A stretch of 64,000 nt of DNA from Mortierella sp. BCC40632 (Eukaryota; Mortierellomycota; Mortierellomycetes; Mortierellales; Mortierellaceae): contig WAEK01000005.1 of assembly GCA_011634665.1 (NCBI GenBank), forward strand, positions 984,001 to 1,048,000, given 5' to 3'. The notes beneath the pieces were generated by a model that did not search any database, was not told the origin of the DNA, and was given only the letters and a program-made list of their open reading frames with translations. The position numbers were made by a program, and so were the translations under genes. Within the stretch, counting starts at the first letter, position 1; every line of letters begins with the position of its first letter. Below are positions 46,242-58,571 of the stretch, one piece after another.

Positions 46242-48127
46242 GTCTGGTGAATTAGAAGAGTGTGCGTCGTTGACTGCAGAGTAAACTTTGCTGCACAGAC
46301 ATACAATGAAAAGGATTGTATCAAGCCTTGGTAAGCCTTCCCTACTTTCTTCCCGATCTTAATATATTTATATTTTCCCCTCCTCTCTCCCCTGTTATTA
46401 CTAGTTTGGCCTTCAGTATGAGCAAAGAGATGATTTGCCCTCTCTGTCGTCATGTCCACAAGGACCAGCCCTTCATGAGCCAAGACTCGGATGACTCTTC
46501 GCAGACGTATTCAGGATTTACGAGGATAGGTGGAACAGCAGCCGCAGGCGCAGTCTCCACCTCCACCTCCACCACTACCACCACCACCACTACCACTACC
46601 ACCACTTCCACCTCAACGGCCACCGTCAGCAGTGGTAGGAATCGGAACCGGAACAACAGTGTTCATCTCCAACACAACCTCTCGAATCTGGTCCATCATC
46701 AACAACGGCGTCGGAACCTTGGCGCCAATAACAACGGTAACAACTCTATTGTGGGTAACATTAACAACAATGGCAACGGCAACCATGCAGCAAATGGAGT
46801 CAATTCCAACGCGACTGGTGTGACGAATGGGGTCTCGGCCACAGGAGTCTCATCACTCTCGTATCCATCCTCTTCAAACCCTTCACTTGGAGCGACATCT
46901 ATTGCAAGTCAGGGTGTAGGATTTTTGTTGTCCATGTTCCCATCCTTTGGTCAGCAGTTCCTTTTCCGAGTTGGATTGATCAGTCCAACCGTCATGTCCA
47001 CAGCTGGCTTGACCACGGCCAACCACCCTTCTACTACAGCAACAACAGCAGCAGCAGCATTCACATCCACGCCTTTGACATCTTCACCGACGACGACATC
47101 ATATACCCATACGCAGGTGCCATCCTCCCCGGCTTCTCCCTCGTTTACTTCGTCCGTTTTGTCAAGCACAATACCCAGCTCTGCCTCCCCGTTGATGTCT
47201 CTCTCTCCCTCTTCTTCTCCTTCTTCCCCTTCTTTCTCTTCTTTCCCTTCTTCCTCGCCTATGGTCTCGACAACCCCTAACCCATATGCATGGGTCGGTT
47301 ACATCAGCACCCTTTTCTCGGTTCTCACCATCCTGGCAACACCCATCTTGATCTCCCTCTCGGTCATGGCGGTCCAATCAGTTCGATCAGAAGAAGGCCG
47401 ACCCAGTCTGTGGACAGCGATCGGGTACTTGATCCTGTTGACAGTGGTGTATTGTTTATGTCGGATCCTGGTCATTGGCTTTGGGAATAATGGAGGTAGC
47501 GGACCCCTGGCCTCCATGTTTATGATGGTAGTGACCATGACCATGATCCATGAAGGACAAGGTGAAGGCTATGGCCCAGAATATGGCTATGGCTACGGTC
47601 ACCTTGGCGGCGGCAGTAGCAACGGTGCTACCTTGACGATGGACAATTCTCAAGAATACGAGTATGAGATTGTGGAACCCACAACGGGATATCCAGTGTC
47701 CACATCCTCTTGGACCTCTCAGGATTCGGAGAGATCTCCAAACCAACTGAGGGGCATGACAACGATGCCCTCGATCCCTGCATGGGCGACGGGGATTGAA
47801 CCGAGTGTTGGTTCGACGATGCCAGCGAGTTTGCAAACATTGAGGAACACGATGTCGTCATCATCTTCTCCCCCTTCCTCCTCCTCTTCCTCTTCCTCTT
47901 CTTCTTCAGCATCTTTGTCTACTGCTTTTGCTTCGTCTTCGCCCATGTCCTCATCGACCTCGACATCCGTGTTGATGCCAACACCGACGCCTAGGCCGAC
48001 CACGGATGGGTATTGGCAAATGCTGTCTAGATGGGCGTCAAGTCCTTATATGCGTGACCTTCAGGACCGGTTATGGGAATTGTCAGAGATGATGGATGAT
48101 TACTCAGAGACCTTTGGAGGCTGGTGA
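43421..48127 (+). CDS. RING-H2 finger membrane protein, putative E3 ubiquitin ligase
   Basis: Exons 43421-43532, 43982-45605 and 46405-48127 with matching phases give 1,152 aa. The RING-H2 domain is split by the second intron: CAICLD and ACRHEFHLSCYA end exon 2, and MSKEMICPLCRH begins exon 3. All eight ligands (C3H2C3) are present. Exon 2 carries Gln/Glu-rich and Ala/Thr-rich low complexity and an acidic repeat (LDLELEPEQEQ). Exon 3 has Thr/Asn runs and two hydrophobic segments (YISTLFSVLTILATPILISL and AIGYLILLTVVYCLCRILVI), so the C-terminal part is probably membrane-anchored. RING-H2 proteins recruit E2 enzymes for ubiquitin transfer; the target is unknown. Intron 1 is CT-rich; intron 2 (about 800 bp) is long for this genome and holds poly-T and (CT)n tracts. 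A second acceptor 12 nt downstream (46417) would shorten the RING. Confidence 0.85.
46190..46240. repeat. (CT)n tract within intron 2 of the RING gene
   Basis: About 23 CT units. With the T runs at 45821-45853 and 46138-46160 it makes up much of the unusually long intron. Confidence 0.9.
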
Positions 48128-48240
48128 GTCAAGATAAAACAAAAATAAAAATAAAATAAAAAAAGAAAGGAAAACATACAATGTAAAATAACCCCCCTCC
48201 CGCTTGTTATTTTTTTTTTTTTTTTTTTTGCGCAGTTGTA

Positions 48241-48281
<41 letters not shown>

Positions 48282-48687
48282 AGAGATGGCTCGTGTAATT
48301 CTGGTTAGAGTTCAGGAAGCAGCCATCCTAATCTTATCCCAGATAGGCTCTGTGCGGGAAGGAAAGGGCAAGAGAAGGGGAGGGGAGAGGGGAAGAAGAA
48401 TGAAGATCGACTAACGGTCGAAGAAGAAGAACAATCTGTCATTCTCTCACTCTCCGCTCACTCGCCTCTCTTTAATATATGATGTAGCGTGGGCTGTGTA
48501 CTCTATCCGAATTCCCGAATTTGATCCGCACTCATTCCTTTAGCCGCTCAGAAATACGGAGATTGGATAAGCTGCGCAGACGACTTTTTTTTTTTTTTTT
48601 TTTTTTTATAGCAGAGGGGTAGTTTAACTGACTAAATATAATCAAACAGCAGCTTCAACTCCTTCAAGTCTCCCCCCTCTCCTTCCT
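48128..48687. other. Convergent 3' intergenic region
   Basis: Shared downstream region of the RING gene (plus) and the LRR-like gene (minus). It contains T and A runs facing each other (48209-48230 and 48242-48279) and a further T run at 48584-48607. No gene is seen. Confidence 0.6.
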
Positions 48688-51600
48688 TCACTCTTCCTTT
48701 CCTGGTATGACAAGATTCATCTCTCCTACTAGGTCCTGCAAGACATTACCCATCTCTCGCAGTTTGATCACTTTGTCAGGTGAAGGCGTTTGCTCTAACC
48801 GGATGACAAGTGATTTGAGCGCTAAAGCTTCGACAGATTCGAGAGTTTGAACCAGAACTTGCATCTGGACAACTCCAAAATTGGTATATACAACTCGAAA
48901 TTTCTCCAAGGTTGTAAAGTCAATGGCCTTAATCAACTTTACCCAATCCTTGGGTTGAAGCCAAACAGATCCTAGGATAAAAGTCAGGATTGGCATCGTC
49001 TCCGCAGACATGCCAACATTTCCTTGCGCAGAGTCAGATCCACGGACCTTGTCCGAGAGGATCGATGCAATCCAGTCCACTGAGGCCTCGGACAGTTTCT
49101 CAGGTCGCCCACTGCTCAAATGAAGATGTTGGAGTTTAGGAAGATGGGTTCGAGTGGGGAGGATGGTTCGTAAGTGATCAATCCATTTTTCAGTCAAGTA
49201 CCCCGAGGCTACCCATTCATGGAGGCTCTCTTGAGATTGATGAAGCATCTTTGACATTCGATCCTGTTTGGGCTCGAGACTGATCCCAGGCTCGGATCCC
49301 ATGGTTTCATCCCGGAGTAAAAACCGTTCAAGTGATTTGGAGCGATTCAGGACCTGGACCATGCACTGAGCACCATCCGCCGAAAGTTGTCTTGGGCAGA
49401 GGTCCAGCTCATAGAGAGCACTACCCTTTTGAGTAGTAATGTCGTCGAGTAATTTGGCTTGGTGATCGGTCCACTGACTGGTAGCTCGGAGTGATCGGAA
49501 TGTCCAGCCGAAGTGGCGAATTAAATAATCAAAAGAAGACTGGTCCAAAACTCCTTCGCTGGCCTCAGTACTAATCTTGGGACCAGTATCTGAAAACTCG
49601 ACAGTCGATGAGAGGAAACCCACTCCATCCAGGGTAGTGATTTCGAGCCGAAGAGTTTCCAAGTCGCAGGCTCCTTGTTTCAACAGAGTCTCTCGAGCTG
49701 AAGAGGCAATTTCGACGGCTGTTGAGACATCCTCTGCAGAAAGAGAGAGCGTAACTCGTTGAAGCTTTTGGTTCGCACCTAGAACGGATTCTAGCAAGGC
49801 CCGTGCCTTGGTTGAAGACCAATGCTTCACTGTCAATTCAGAGAGATAACCCAACTTCAACACTTCCAACAAAGGAGATTCTAGGACCCCTGCTGGCAAT
49901 CCTGCTGTCGCCTTCCAATCAATCACTAAAACCATATTCTGGATCTCTCCCTGTGAAAAATGGCTCGTCAGATGAACAGCCTTGTTCTGTAGAACAAGCG
50001 TCCGAAGTCGGACAAGGGTTGCAGCCGCTCCTTTGAAATGATGAAACAGTGGCGCCAGTGAGCTCGATTCGGTCAAGATCTCGACCCGGTTCAACCCACG
50101 ACACCCTTCGATTGTTTTGACGAATGCTGCGCGTACTGTCTTATTCTCGAACATCATATCAGCTTGTTGAAACGAGAGTACCCGAAGCTGTGGTGCCTGG
50201 ACCGTTGCCGTGGCTGCGGCGGTGTTGGCACTGATGCGAAGGAAAAAATCCGTCACCCCGACCAGAGCCATAGATTGCAATCGTCGATTCGCCAAGAGTT
50301 GTACTAGAGGATCAAATCGACGGTTCCGGTTCACAAAGTCAATGGCCGGTCCATCGAAGCTGGATCCGTCCAGGACCAATTCGGCGATATTGGCGTTGGA
50401 GATGGCCGTGGCAAAGATCCGAAGGTCCTCCAAAGTCACGTCCCAATCCAGTTTGATCTCGAGTCGATGAATACCACGTGCTGTGCTCAGGGCGTCATAA
50501 AAGGGTCGAGCACTCAATCGGGATTTGATTTGAATCTCGATTTGACCAAGAGGTTCATCAAACCGACCTTGATTCGCTTCGACCAGTTCCTGAAGTTGAT
50601 CCACAGTTGATTTGCGATAGTTTTCACGGTAATGATCTATACAGACCCATTTGACATGACCTTCATTCGTAATGGTCTTGTATAGATTCCCTAGGACTTT
50701 TCCTTGATCGTGCACATTCAGAAATGTCTGGAGTTGTCTCAGATCAGCTCCCTCAAGCGCCGTCAGTCGATCCATATCAGTCACCTCGTCATTCATGTCT
50801 AGAGTCGTCTCTCCAGCCTCGGCCCTCAATTGGATATGGGCAATGGTCTCGTCCACCAGCTTTCCCAGATGCTCCTTCGTATAGTTCAAACTCTTTTCCA
50901 CCGTCTCAATGTTCTCAATGACCCGAAGCTGGCCAAGCGGAGGGACAATGATCCCTGCAATCGCGATACCATACTTGATCATCTGCATCATGGTCAACAC
51001 ATAGGATCCATACTGCTCAAAGAATTCTGAGGGTCGGTCCAGATCATAACCTTCATGTTTGGCTACATGGATCTTGTGTGGTTTTGCGTTGGGGTCGGTC
51101 ATCGTGTGCGGTCCACATTCGCAGAGAAAGTAGAGTCGGAATTGTTTCTTAAAGGAAGCGAATCCGATCTTGTCTCGTCGTCGTTGATGCGCTGGCGGAA
51201 GTGGGAGAACAATGAAGAGCCGTGGGATGGCGTACTCGTGTAGTTCAAAAGTTTGAGTGATCAAGGCCTGGGTTCGACTCTGGATAATGGCGAGACGGTC
51301 GATCATTAGTTGTTGTTGCTTGCGAATGTCCCGTTGGAGGTCAAGGACCTCTTCCTGGAGTGCCTGGTTCTTGGAGACCTCTTGTTGGAGAAGACTAAAC
51401 TGGCCTGACATGGTCTCTTTGATGTCTTCAGCGTGGTATCTTTGGCCGGACATGATGGTGTTCAGGTACTGTTCACTGACACTCGTGTATTGCTCGACAA
51501 CGGCACCATTGCTGACATTGGTATCGCTGGTGATTGTTACGGCTGTGGATGAGGTATCCTGGGTACTCGAGGACTCTTCAAGCATTTCAATGGGTTGACC

Positions 51601-52221
51601 TGCGTCGTCAATTTCCTGGAGCGACAGTTGGGTGGTTTGTTGCTCGAGCTGTCCATCCTGTTTTGTAATCGATTCCTGGCTGTTGGAGGTCCAGGCCATG
51701 GGAGATGGACTAGAGCCGCCGATAGAAGTGGAAGTCAAAGCGGAGATAGAGACAGACGAGATTGCGGTTGTGACAGAGGAAGAAGATGAAGCCTGGGCTG
51801 GGGCCTCTTCGACCACGTCCAGGACAATATCAGGATATGCACAGACTCTTAATGGCTCGAGTCTAGTTAAACGTCCGAGAAGAAAGACGAAAGAGAAAAG
51901 AGAAGGGGATTTGTCAAGGGGACACGTTCCCAGTGCAATTGGCTTTTGTTCTTTTTCTCGTTTCTAGTCATTGTTCTCCTATTACAGCCTTTCCTCGAAG
52001 TTGGATACACTTTACGTCTCATAGTTCGAGTCGACCATAAATGAGACGACAGATCTCCCACGCTTGACATATTTGGCCTGCGGAAAAACCATTTGAATGT
52101 CGCGCCAGAGAACAAACAGTTGGCCGGTGATGCTGTCTTTCCTGATGTCGATTTCCACGGGTTCATTGTCTGCGTCTCCTGGAGGTGGTGAAAGTCTTTT
52201 GAAGGCCTGAAGCTGCGTCAT
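48688..52221 (-). CDS. Large LRR-like protein of a fungal-specific family
   Basis: Two exons: 52221-52016 and 51862-48688. The 153-bp GT-AG intron restores a frame reading SNYETLEPLRVCAYP, and the product is 1,126 aa. The N-terminal ~90 residues form a compact module (DIQMVFPQAKYVKRGRSVV). A Ser/Thr linker and a coiled coil (QALQEEVLDLQRDIRKQQQ) follow. Next comes a distinctive block, RLFIVLPLPPAHQRRRDKI then FRLYFLCECGPHTM and HVAKHEGYDLDRPSEFFEQY, with a possible membrane helix (IKYGIAIAGIIVPPL). The C-terminal half has irregular leucine-rich repeats (IHRLEIKLDWDVTLEDLRIF, LRTLVLQNKA, LEVLKLGYLSELTV, LPKLQHLHLSSG). I recall this architecture from Mortierella and arbuscular mycorrhizal fungi, where it lacks a known function; its layout suggests a signalling or recognition receptor. 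It is divergently arranged with the kinesin gene. Confidence 0.8.
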
Positions 52222-53034
52222 CAGGATGAGTTCGGAACTGAGATGCTTGAGAGGACACTTGACGCAGGAGAAGGCGGAGAAATATAAGTGGAGCAAGGTA
52301 GGGAGAGTAGGAAAGAGAAGAAGGAAAAAGTGTGGAAAACGACACTTGTCTGGCTGTACCTTTATATGGTTGAGAGCACGACAAGGAGATGCTGCTTGAT
52401 ACCTTTCTCTGGTTGCACACATCTTGTCGCTGTGTCAATGAGCAAAATTGCCAGAGAAGAAAATGAGTGAGAAAAGAAGGAAAAGAGAAGGGCGGAGACA
52501 ACAAGAGAGTTCATCGGTCTGTTCGTGAGATGAGGTCTTTTGGTCGTTGGGGGGCTGTTTTGAGAAGAGTACTCTTGAGCAACAGCGATTGGGTGGATCG
52601 TTGAAAGGTAATATCCGAGGATGACACTGGACGAATTGCCCTGCGCGGGCATCTTGGGCTAGGGTCATGACTAGTTGTCAGGGCGAATGGTCAGGGCCAG
52701 GGTCGACAGAAGGAGCCAGAGATAGATAGGAGACAGGAAGCAGAGAAAGAGCATCTGAAGGCCAAGAAGAGAGAGAGAGTTCGGATCGCTCAATCCGCGT
52801 GGCCGGTACAGGGCACGAGGCCGAGGAGATCGGCCAACAAGGGGGGGGTAGTATGCAGCATTCAGAAGACAGCCGACAGTTGGCTCGAATAGGGGGCGCG
52901 TCTGTGGGCGTGTGCGCAGAAAGGGAGTGAGAGAAGGGGCTGTTTGGATTGAGTTGGGGTTGGGGGGGAAGTGGGGGAAGCGAGGGAAAGAGGGAGAGAA
53001 GAGAGACGAGAGAAGAGAGACGAGAGAAGAAAGA

Positions 53035-53081
<47 letters not shown>

Positions 53082-53376
53082 CAATATCGATGGTGAAATG
53101 AAAGCGTTTCCGACTCTTGCTTTGCTCTCTTTCTCTCTTTCTTCTCTTCCTTGTCTTCTCCTCTTCCTTCTACTTCTTTTTTTCATTTTCTCCTTCTTTC
53201 TTCTTTACTTGTCTTCTTCACTTGTAGATATCCTCTTCACTCTCATTCTCGCTTCTCCATTCACTCTTTCATTCACTCTTTCATTCACTCTTTCATTCAC
53301 TTTTTTTTTCAATCAGATTCATTCTTACTTTTTCTCACTACTTCTCTCTGCGCAATCCATCTCCACACTCTCCAGA

Positions 53377-53414
<38 letters not shown>

Positions 53415-53416
53415 CC
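52222..53416. promoter_or_regulatory. Divergent promoter region (LRR-like gene / kinesin)
   Basis: This 1.2-kb region separates two start codons pointing apart. It holds GA-rich DNA with a (GA)n array at 53045-53077, a CATTCACTCTTT-type repeat at 53255-53300 and a (CA)n array (53381-53412) that ends four bases before the kinesin ATG. Such CA or CT leaders directly against the start codon recur in the window. No coding region is supported; the open frame at 52671-53186 is repeat translation. Confidence 0.5.
53381..53412. repeat. (CA)n array abutting the kinesin start codon
   Basis: Sixteen CA units end immediately before the ACC ATG context of the kinesin gene, so the array is probably in its 5' leader. 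Confidence 0.9.
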
Positions 53417-55063
53417 ATGTTCAAGTCCGTTGCCGATCGACTCGGCTTCCCGCACTCATCCCATCCTCACGGCCACTCCCAGCAGTCTTCCTCTTCCCCC
53501 TCTGCCCACGGCCAACACAAACACTCCATTTTCTCCACTACTTCCTCTTCACGCTCTCCAAGTCGACAACAACAGCTCTCTCGCCACCCCAATGGTACCT
53601 CCTCTGGCTTTCTCACTCCATCCTCAGGGAGAGCCACGCCGTCTCTCTCACACCCACAGCGGACACAGCAACAACAACAACAACAACAACAACAGCAGCA
53701 GCAACAGCGGCAGCAACCACAACAACAGCAACCACAACAACAGCAAAAACAACAGCGCTCTCGCAAGATCTCGTCTTCATCAACCATCTCCACCACTCCT
53801 CCTGGCTCAACTACACCTCCAAAGTCCACCTCGCCCACGCCTTCCACCACACCTACTGGTCCAAGGAGGACCCATGCCCCACGCGCTCCTTCCTTATCCA
53901 TCCCAAAACCTGTCCTTCCACCACTCGATTTTCACCACCCAACGGATGAAGTCAGCTCACTAGCACTCTCAGTAGCGAATGCAGGTAGCGCCAGTGCCGG
54001 CACGGGAGCCACCGTCGCCGACCTCAACATCATCCCAGATTCGACAGGCCAAGCAGAGAATGTCACTGTCACTGTCCGGATGCGCCCCTTTAGTGCTGCC
54101 GAACTCCGAGCTGCCAACTCTCCTGCCGCAGGCGGTGGTGGAGCAGGGACCTTGCCAGGTCTAGGCATCACTGGTGCGGGAACAATGGCCGGTCGACCCG
54201 CGGAAGTGTGGACCGTAGACCCGACAGCGTCCAGGATCTCATACACCGACGAATACATTCTGGCAGCACGGCGGACAGCCGTCGAGTATGCTTATGGTGA
54301 GCAAACCCCAAAGGGCGAGACTGGGATTCGTGTTCACCCTTTTTTTTTATTATTATTATTTTTTAGTTCCTTGACCAATTCGAGGAACGGGTGTGTGGGT
54401 GTGGGTGTGGGTGTTTGGGTGTTTGTCTTTGTCAGCGGGGGGTAATTAATACTCTGTGTGTGAATGTGTGTGGGTGGGTTGGTGGAGAAGGAGGGAATGA
54501 GGTCGACACGCAGGCTTAGGGCATTGGCTGCAAATGCAATATACACAAGGTTCAACCCCGGATGCCCTTCCCTTGCAGCTTTTGCAGCCCGAAGAATACA
54601 TGCCTGGGTTATTCTGTCCTTGCCGGTTCGGAGCTATTGCTTTTTTTTTTTTTTTTACTAACATCCTTACTTCCCCCTCTCTGCCCCTTCGTCTCATCCC
54701 TCTAGATAATGTCCTCACAGGAAGCGACAACGAGGCTATCTATGGCACTGCAGTCAAGAATCTCGTCCGCTCAGCCATGGAGGGCTACAATGGTACGTGT
54801 GAGAGAGCATCATCTTTGATCTTGTCCCCCTGGTGGACCACATGGATCGTTTCGGCCTGGTAGAATTAACACGCCTTTTTTTTTTACATCCATCTCACAC
54901 ATTCAGGTACTGTCTTTGCATACGGTCAGACGTCTTCTGGAAAGACATATGTAAGAAGCTGACACATGCTCGTTTTTTTTTCCTTACTTTCAGAATATGG
55001 CGTAGTAGAAAGAAAGGAACAAACAAAAAAAAAATGTCGCATGCGATCCATGGTTCACTGACC

Positions 55064-55096
<33 letters not shown>

Positions 55097-55317
55097 GGAC
55101 CCTATTCTTGGTAATCTCGTTTCTAGACCATGGTAAGATGAGCCATTGCCAAACCTGTTCTTGTATATTTGTTCAAGACAGTTCCAAATGAAAGAAAGAG
55201 TACATTTAGTCAGGATGCATCCCCCTTCCATAGGGAGATTGAATTACGAGAGGAGTACTAATCATTTGGGACAAAACTGGGACATATTTTGGGCTTGTGG
55301 GGCTTGGACACCTCTTT

Positions 55318-55354
<37 letters not shown>

Positions 55355-58281
55355 ATAGAGTGGCACTGAAAAGCAACCAGGTATCACTCCGAGGGCTGTG
55401 GAGGACGTCTTCAAGTACATTCGTGAAAACTCGGATCGCGAGTTTTTGTTGCGAGTGTCGTATCTCGAGATCTACAATGAGAGCATCAGGGATCTCTTAT
55501 CACCTGAAGCCCTTGATCTCCGCATTCATGAGGACCGAAGGGTAAGTACCAACGAAAGAAACACACACACACACATACGAAATGTCGTTGTCTCTCTCTT
55601 TTTTATTTATTTTATAGTTTCGTTTCCTCTCTGGTTTACATTTGTTCTAATATACGATCGGGGAAATGGCAACGGTTGGGCTAAATAGCGAGGAATTTAC
55701 GTAAGTCCGCTCAAGGAAGAGATTGTAACAACGCCAAGTCAGGTCATGCGCATTCTACAGCGTGGAGACTGTAAGTCTTATTCCCTCGCCCTTACTCTCT
55801 CTAGCACTCTCTCTAGCGCTCTACAAACGGCGCTCCTCCCCCTCCCCTCCTTGTCCACTTGTTGATCCTAACTGCTTTCACCCTTCCTGGACTATATAGA
55901 TCAACGTCATGTTAGTACCACCGACTACAACGCCCACAGTAGTAGATCTCACTCAATCTTCCAAATTGTAATGTTTCGTTCTGCCCTATTCTCTTCCTGT
56001 TTTTTTAAACGCAGCTCTCCTCTTTCTTCTCCCAAGAGGAAAATAGCGAGGGGAGAGACGATACTTCGAAACCATCTGACTAATTGACTACTCCTTGCTG
56101 CATCTATCATTTTGGTACATTACATAAAAAAAAAAATTAGGTCATCGAGAGTCGAGAAAGGGCCCCGACAGCACCACGTAGTCCAACAGGACGTAAAGTA
56201 AGCTTGGGAATCAAATCCCCCGGTGCAGTCCGAGTATCACAATTGAACTTGATCGATCTTGCCGGTTCCGAAAAGGCTTCGACAGACTCGGAAAGACGAA
56301 AGGAAGGTGCCTACATCAACAAGTCACTCCTGACCCTTGGCACCGTCATCTCCAAGCTCACGGAAGACAAAGGGTAATCACTGCAAGCTTGAAACAGAGC
56401 AAAGAGAACCCTATCAATCGACTTTTTTTTTTTTTTTTTTATCAACGCGAGTTGACTAATATCAAGAAAACATTGGATTTTTCTAGATCTCATATCCCCT
56501 TCCGTGACTCCAAGTTAACCAGGATTCTCCAATCGTCCTTGAGCGGGAATGCTCGTGTCTCGGTCATCTGCACTATCAGTCCTTCCTTCTTGAATGTCGA
56601 TGAATCCCACAACACCTTGAAGTTTGCAGCCCGTGTTAAAAAGATTGTCACCAGGGCTCATACAAACCAGGTCATGGACGACAAGGCCCTTCTTGAAAAG
56701 TACCGTCGGGAAATTAGTGAACTCAAGGCTCAATTGCTTTTGACCACTGCAGCCGAGGCGGAGGCAGGACGAGTCAAGAATGGTCTTGGAGGCACTCAGG
56801 CCGGTGGTGAAGGTGGTGACAAAGAGAAGCAAGCCGAGTTATCGATTCTGTTGGAAAGAGAAAGACTGCGTCATGAGGAAGAAATGCTAGAGATGAACAT
56901 GGTCCGAAACGCACTCAAGGAACGAATCGATCAACTGACCAAACTCATCCTGACCTCTCAGTCCATCGACACTCGCTCTGGAGTCGCAGATCTCTCTTTG
57001 GCAATGAAGAACAGCGCCGTGAGCGGAGGTGTGACCGACCTTGGCTCGCCAGGCTCTGGAGGACTTTCAGCCATGACTTCACCCACAGGAACCGGAGCCA
57101 TCGGACGAAGGTACACTGTCGAAACTTCTGCCGACGGCACCGTACTCGAGTTCCCCAAGGAAATCGAGTCCCGTCTAGCACGCAAGGACACAATTGTGCG
57201 TCAGCTTCAGAGTGAGCTCGAAGCTCAACAGGAAAAGGTTGCCCTGATGAAGGTGGCATTACAAAAGACGTTCCGTGGAGAGACGGTCGACATTGAACGG
57301 ACTCTGGCAAAAGTAGAGATGGATGTTGAAGGAGCCAGGGAACGGGACCGGATTCTGATCGAGAAACGAGCATCGATCATGAACCTCAATGGTGCATTCT
57401 CATGGCAAGATGGAGCCTTTGTCGGCGGCAGCGGTAGTATTGGTGGCGCGGCTACTGCCCCGCCCAGTCGTCGACAGAGTCGTATCTTCAAGGAACAGCA
57501 ACATACGCAGCAACGGTCTCTTTCTAATGTCCAATCGCCTCAGCAATGGCAGCATTCCCCCTCCAAGTCTTCACCACTGAATGGAGTCCTCCCTGAAAAG
57601 CAGTTGCCACCTACACCACCCGAGCTCACCGATCCCAAGTCCCCAGCAGGAATGAACGACTTTCGCGATCTGGAAGACGAACGGTTGGCGATCGATGATG
57701 AAGAAGAGGACGAGGACCTACTTATGGACACACCTTGGAACCGATCCGAGCTCGTATCCCTTCGACAGGCCAAACGGGAACTCGAAATTATCGTGATCGA
57801 ACAAGAAAAACGGCTCGAGGAACTGGTGGCTGTCGCAACCGTTGACTTTGAAGACTCGGATCAGTTCGGAAACATGGTTCTCGAGATGGAAGCGCAACGA
57901 GAGCTAATTGAAAAGATGGAGGAGGAGCGAGCGGGTCGGGACACGACAATGGTCGAGTTGCGAAACAGGATCCGTAAACTCGAGTTGGAGCGTGGCCAGG
58001 ATTCTATCTCGAGCTCTCCTCCCCGATCCTCCTCCTCGTCTGTATCCTCCCGAGACGAGGCCATCACCTCGGCTGTTGTTGTGGCAGAGGCCAGGGCAGC
58101 CGAAGCCGAGGCAGCGGCAGCGGCTATGGCGAATCGAGTTCAGAAGATGGAGATGCAACTCCAGCGCGAACGCAGACTGCGATTGGAAGAACAGAGTCGG
58201 TTTGCAGCCCGAATTGCATCTCTTGAGGCCGAGGTGACCATCATGAAGGCAGAACAGTCTGTCCGGGAGTTAGATTCATAG
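53417..58281 (+). CDS. Kinesin motor protein (kinesin-7/CENP-E/Kip2-like)
   Basis: Nine exons: 53417-54296, 54706-54792, 54907-54950, 55127-55132, 55359-55541, 55689-55770, 55900-55967, 56141-56373 and 56487-58281. All are GT-AG and in phase, giving 1,125 aa. An N-terminal Ser/Pro tail with poly-Gln precedes the motor. The motor contains VTVRMRPFS, the P-loop [11 protein letters not shown], switch [14 protein letters not shown], switch [12 protein letters not shown], and [20 protein letters not shown]. The 6-bp exon 4 encodes Thr-Met inside the P-loop region. The C-terminal half has coiled-coil segments ([54 protein letters not shown]). Kinesins of this type move along microtubules in mitosis or polarised growth; the subfamily is inferred from motor and neck similarity ([16 protein letters not shown]). 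All nucleotide-binding residues are intact. Confidence 0.95.
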
Positions 58282-58571
58282 AGGATACTAGACGACTAAG
58301 AGTGAAGAGAGGGCGGAAGAGGGATGAGGAGAAGAAGAGAAAGTAGTTTTTGGAACATACAATTGTCAATTGTACATATTTTATAAAGACCCCACACAAT
58401 CCGCGCACTAGCGGGACCCCGATCAAGACCTGCATCCCAACGCACTTGTATTTTTTTTTTTTTTTTTTTTAATTCAACAAAGTATGCAAAGTTTGTGGTC
58501 TGTGAATATGCAATGACTCGGCAGTTCCTTTTGGGTAAAAACTTTGTTGTGTTAGTGTGCCTTTTTTTGGG
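58282..58571. other. Convergent 3' intergenic region
   Basis: Only 290 bp separate the stop codons of the kinesin (plus) and the O-acyltransferase gene (minus). The region contains a T run (58450-58470) and AT-rich DNA suited to polyadenylation on both strands. Confidence 0.6.

Noticed and set aside
53151..53963. Alternative 270-345-codon frames across the kinesin 5' region
   Set aside because: They read through CT, CA and CAA repeats; only the frame from 53417 continues by in-phase splicing into the motor domain.
54500..54590. tRNA-like GGTTCAACCCC with a possible GGGCAT/ATGCCC stem
   Set aside because: The span is only about 50 nt, has no D-arm or anticodon arm, and lies inside a kinesin intron.
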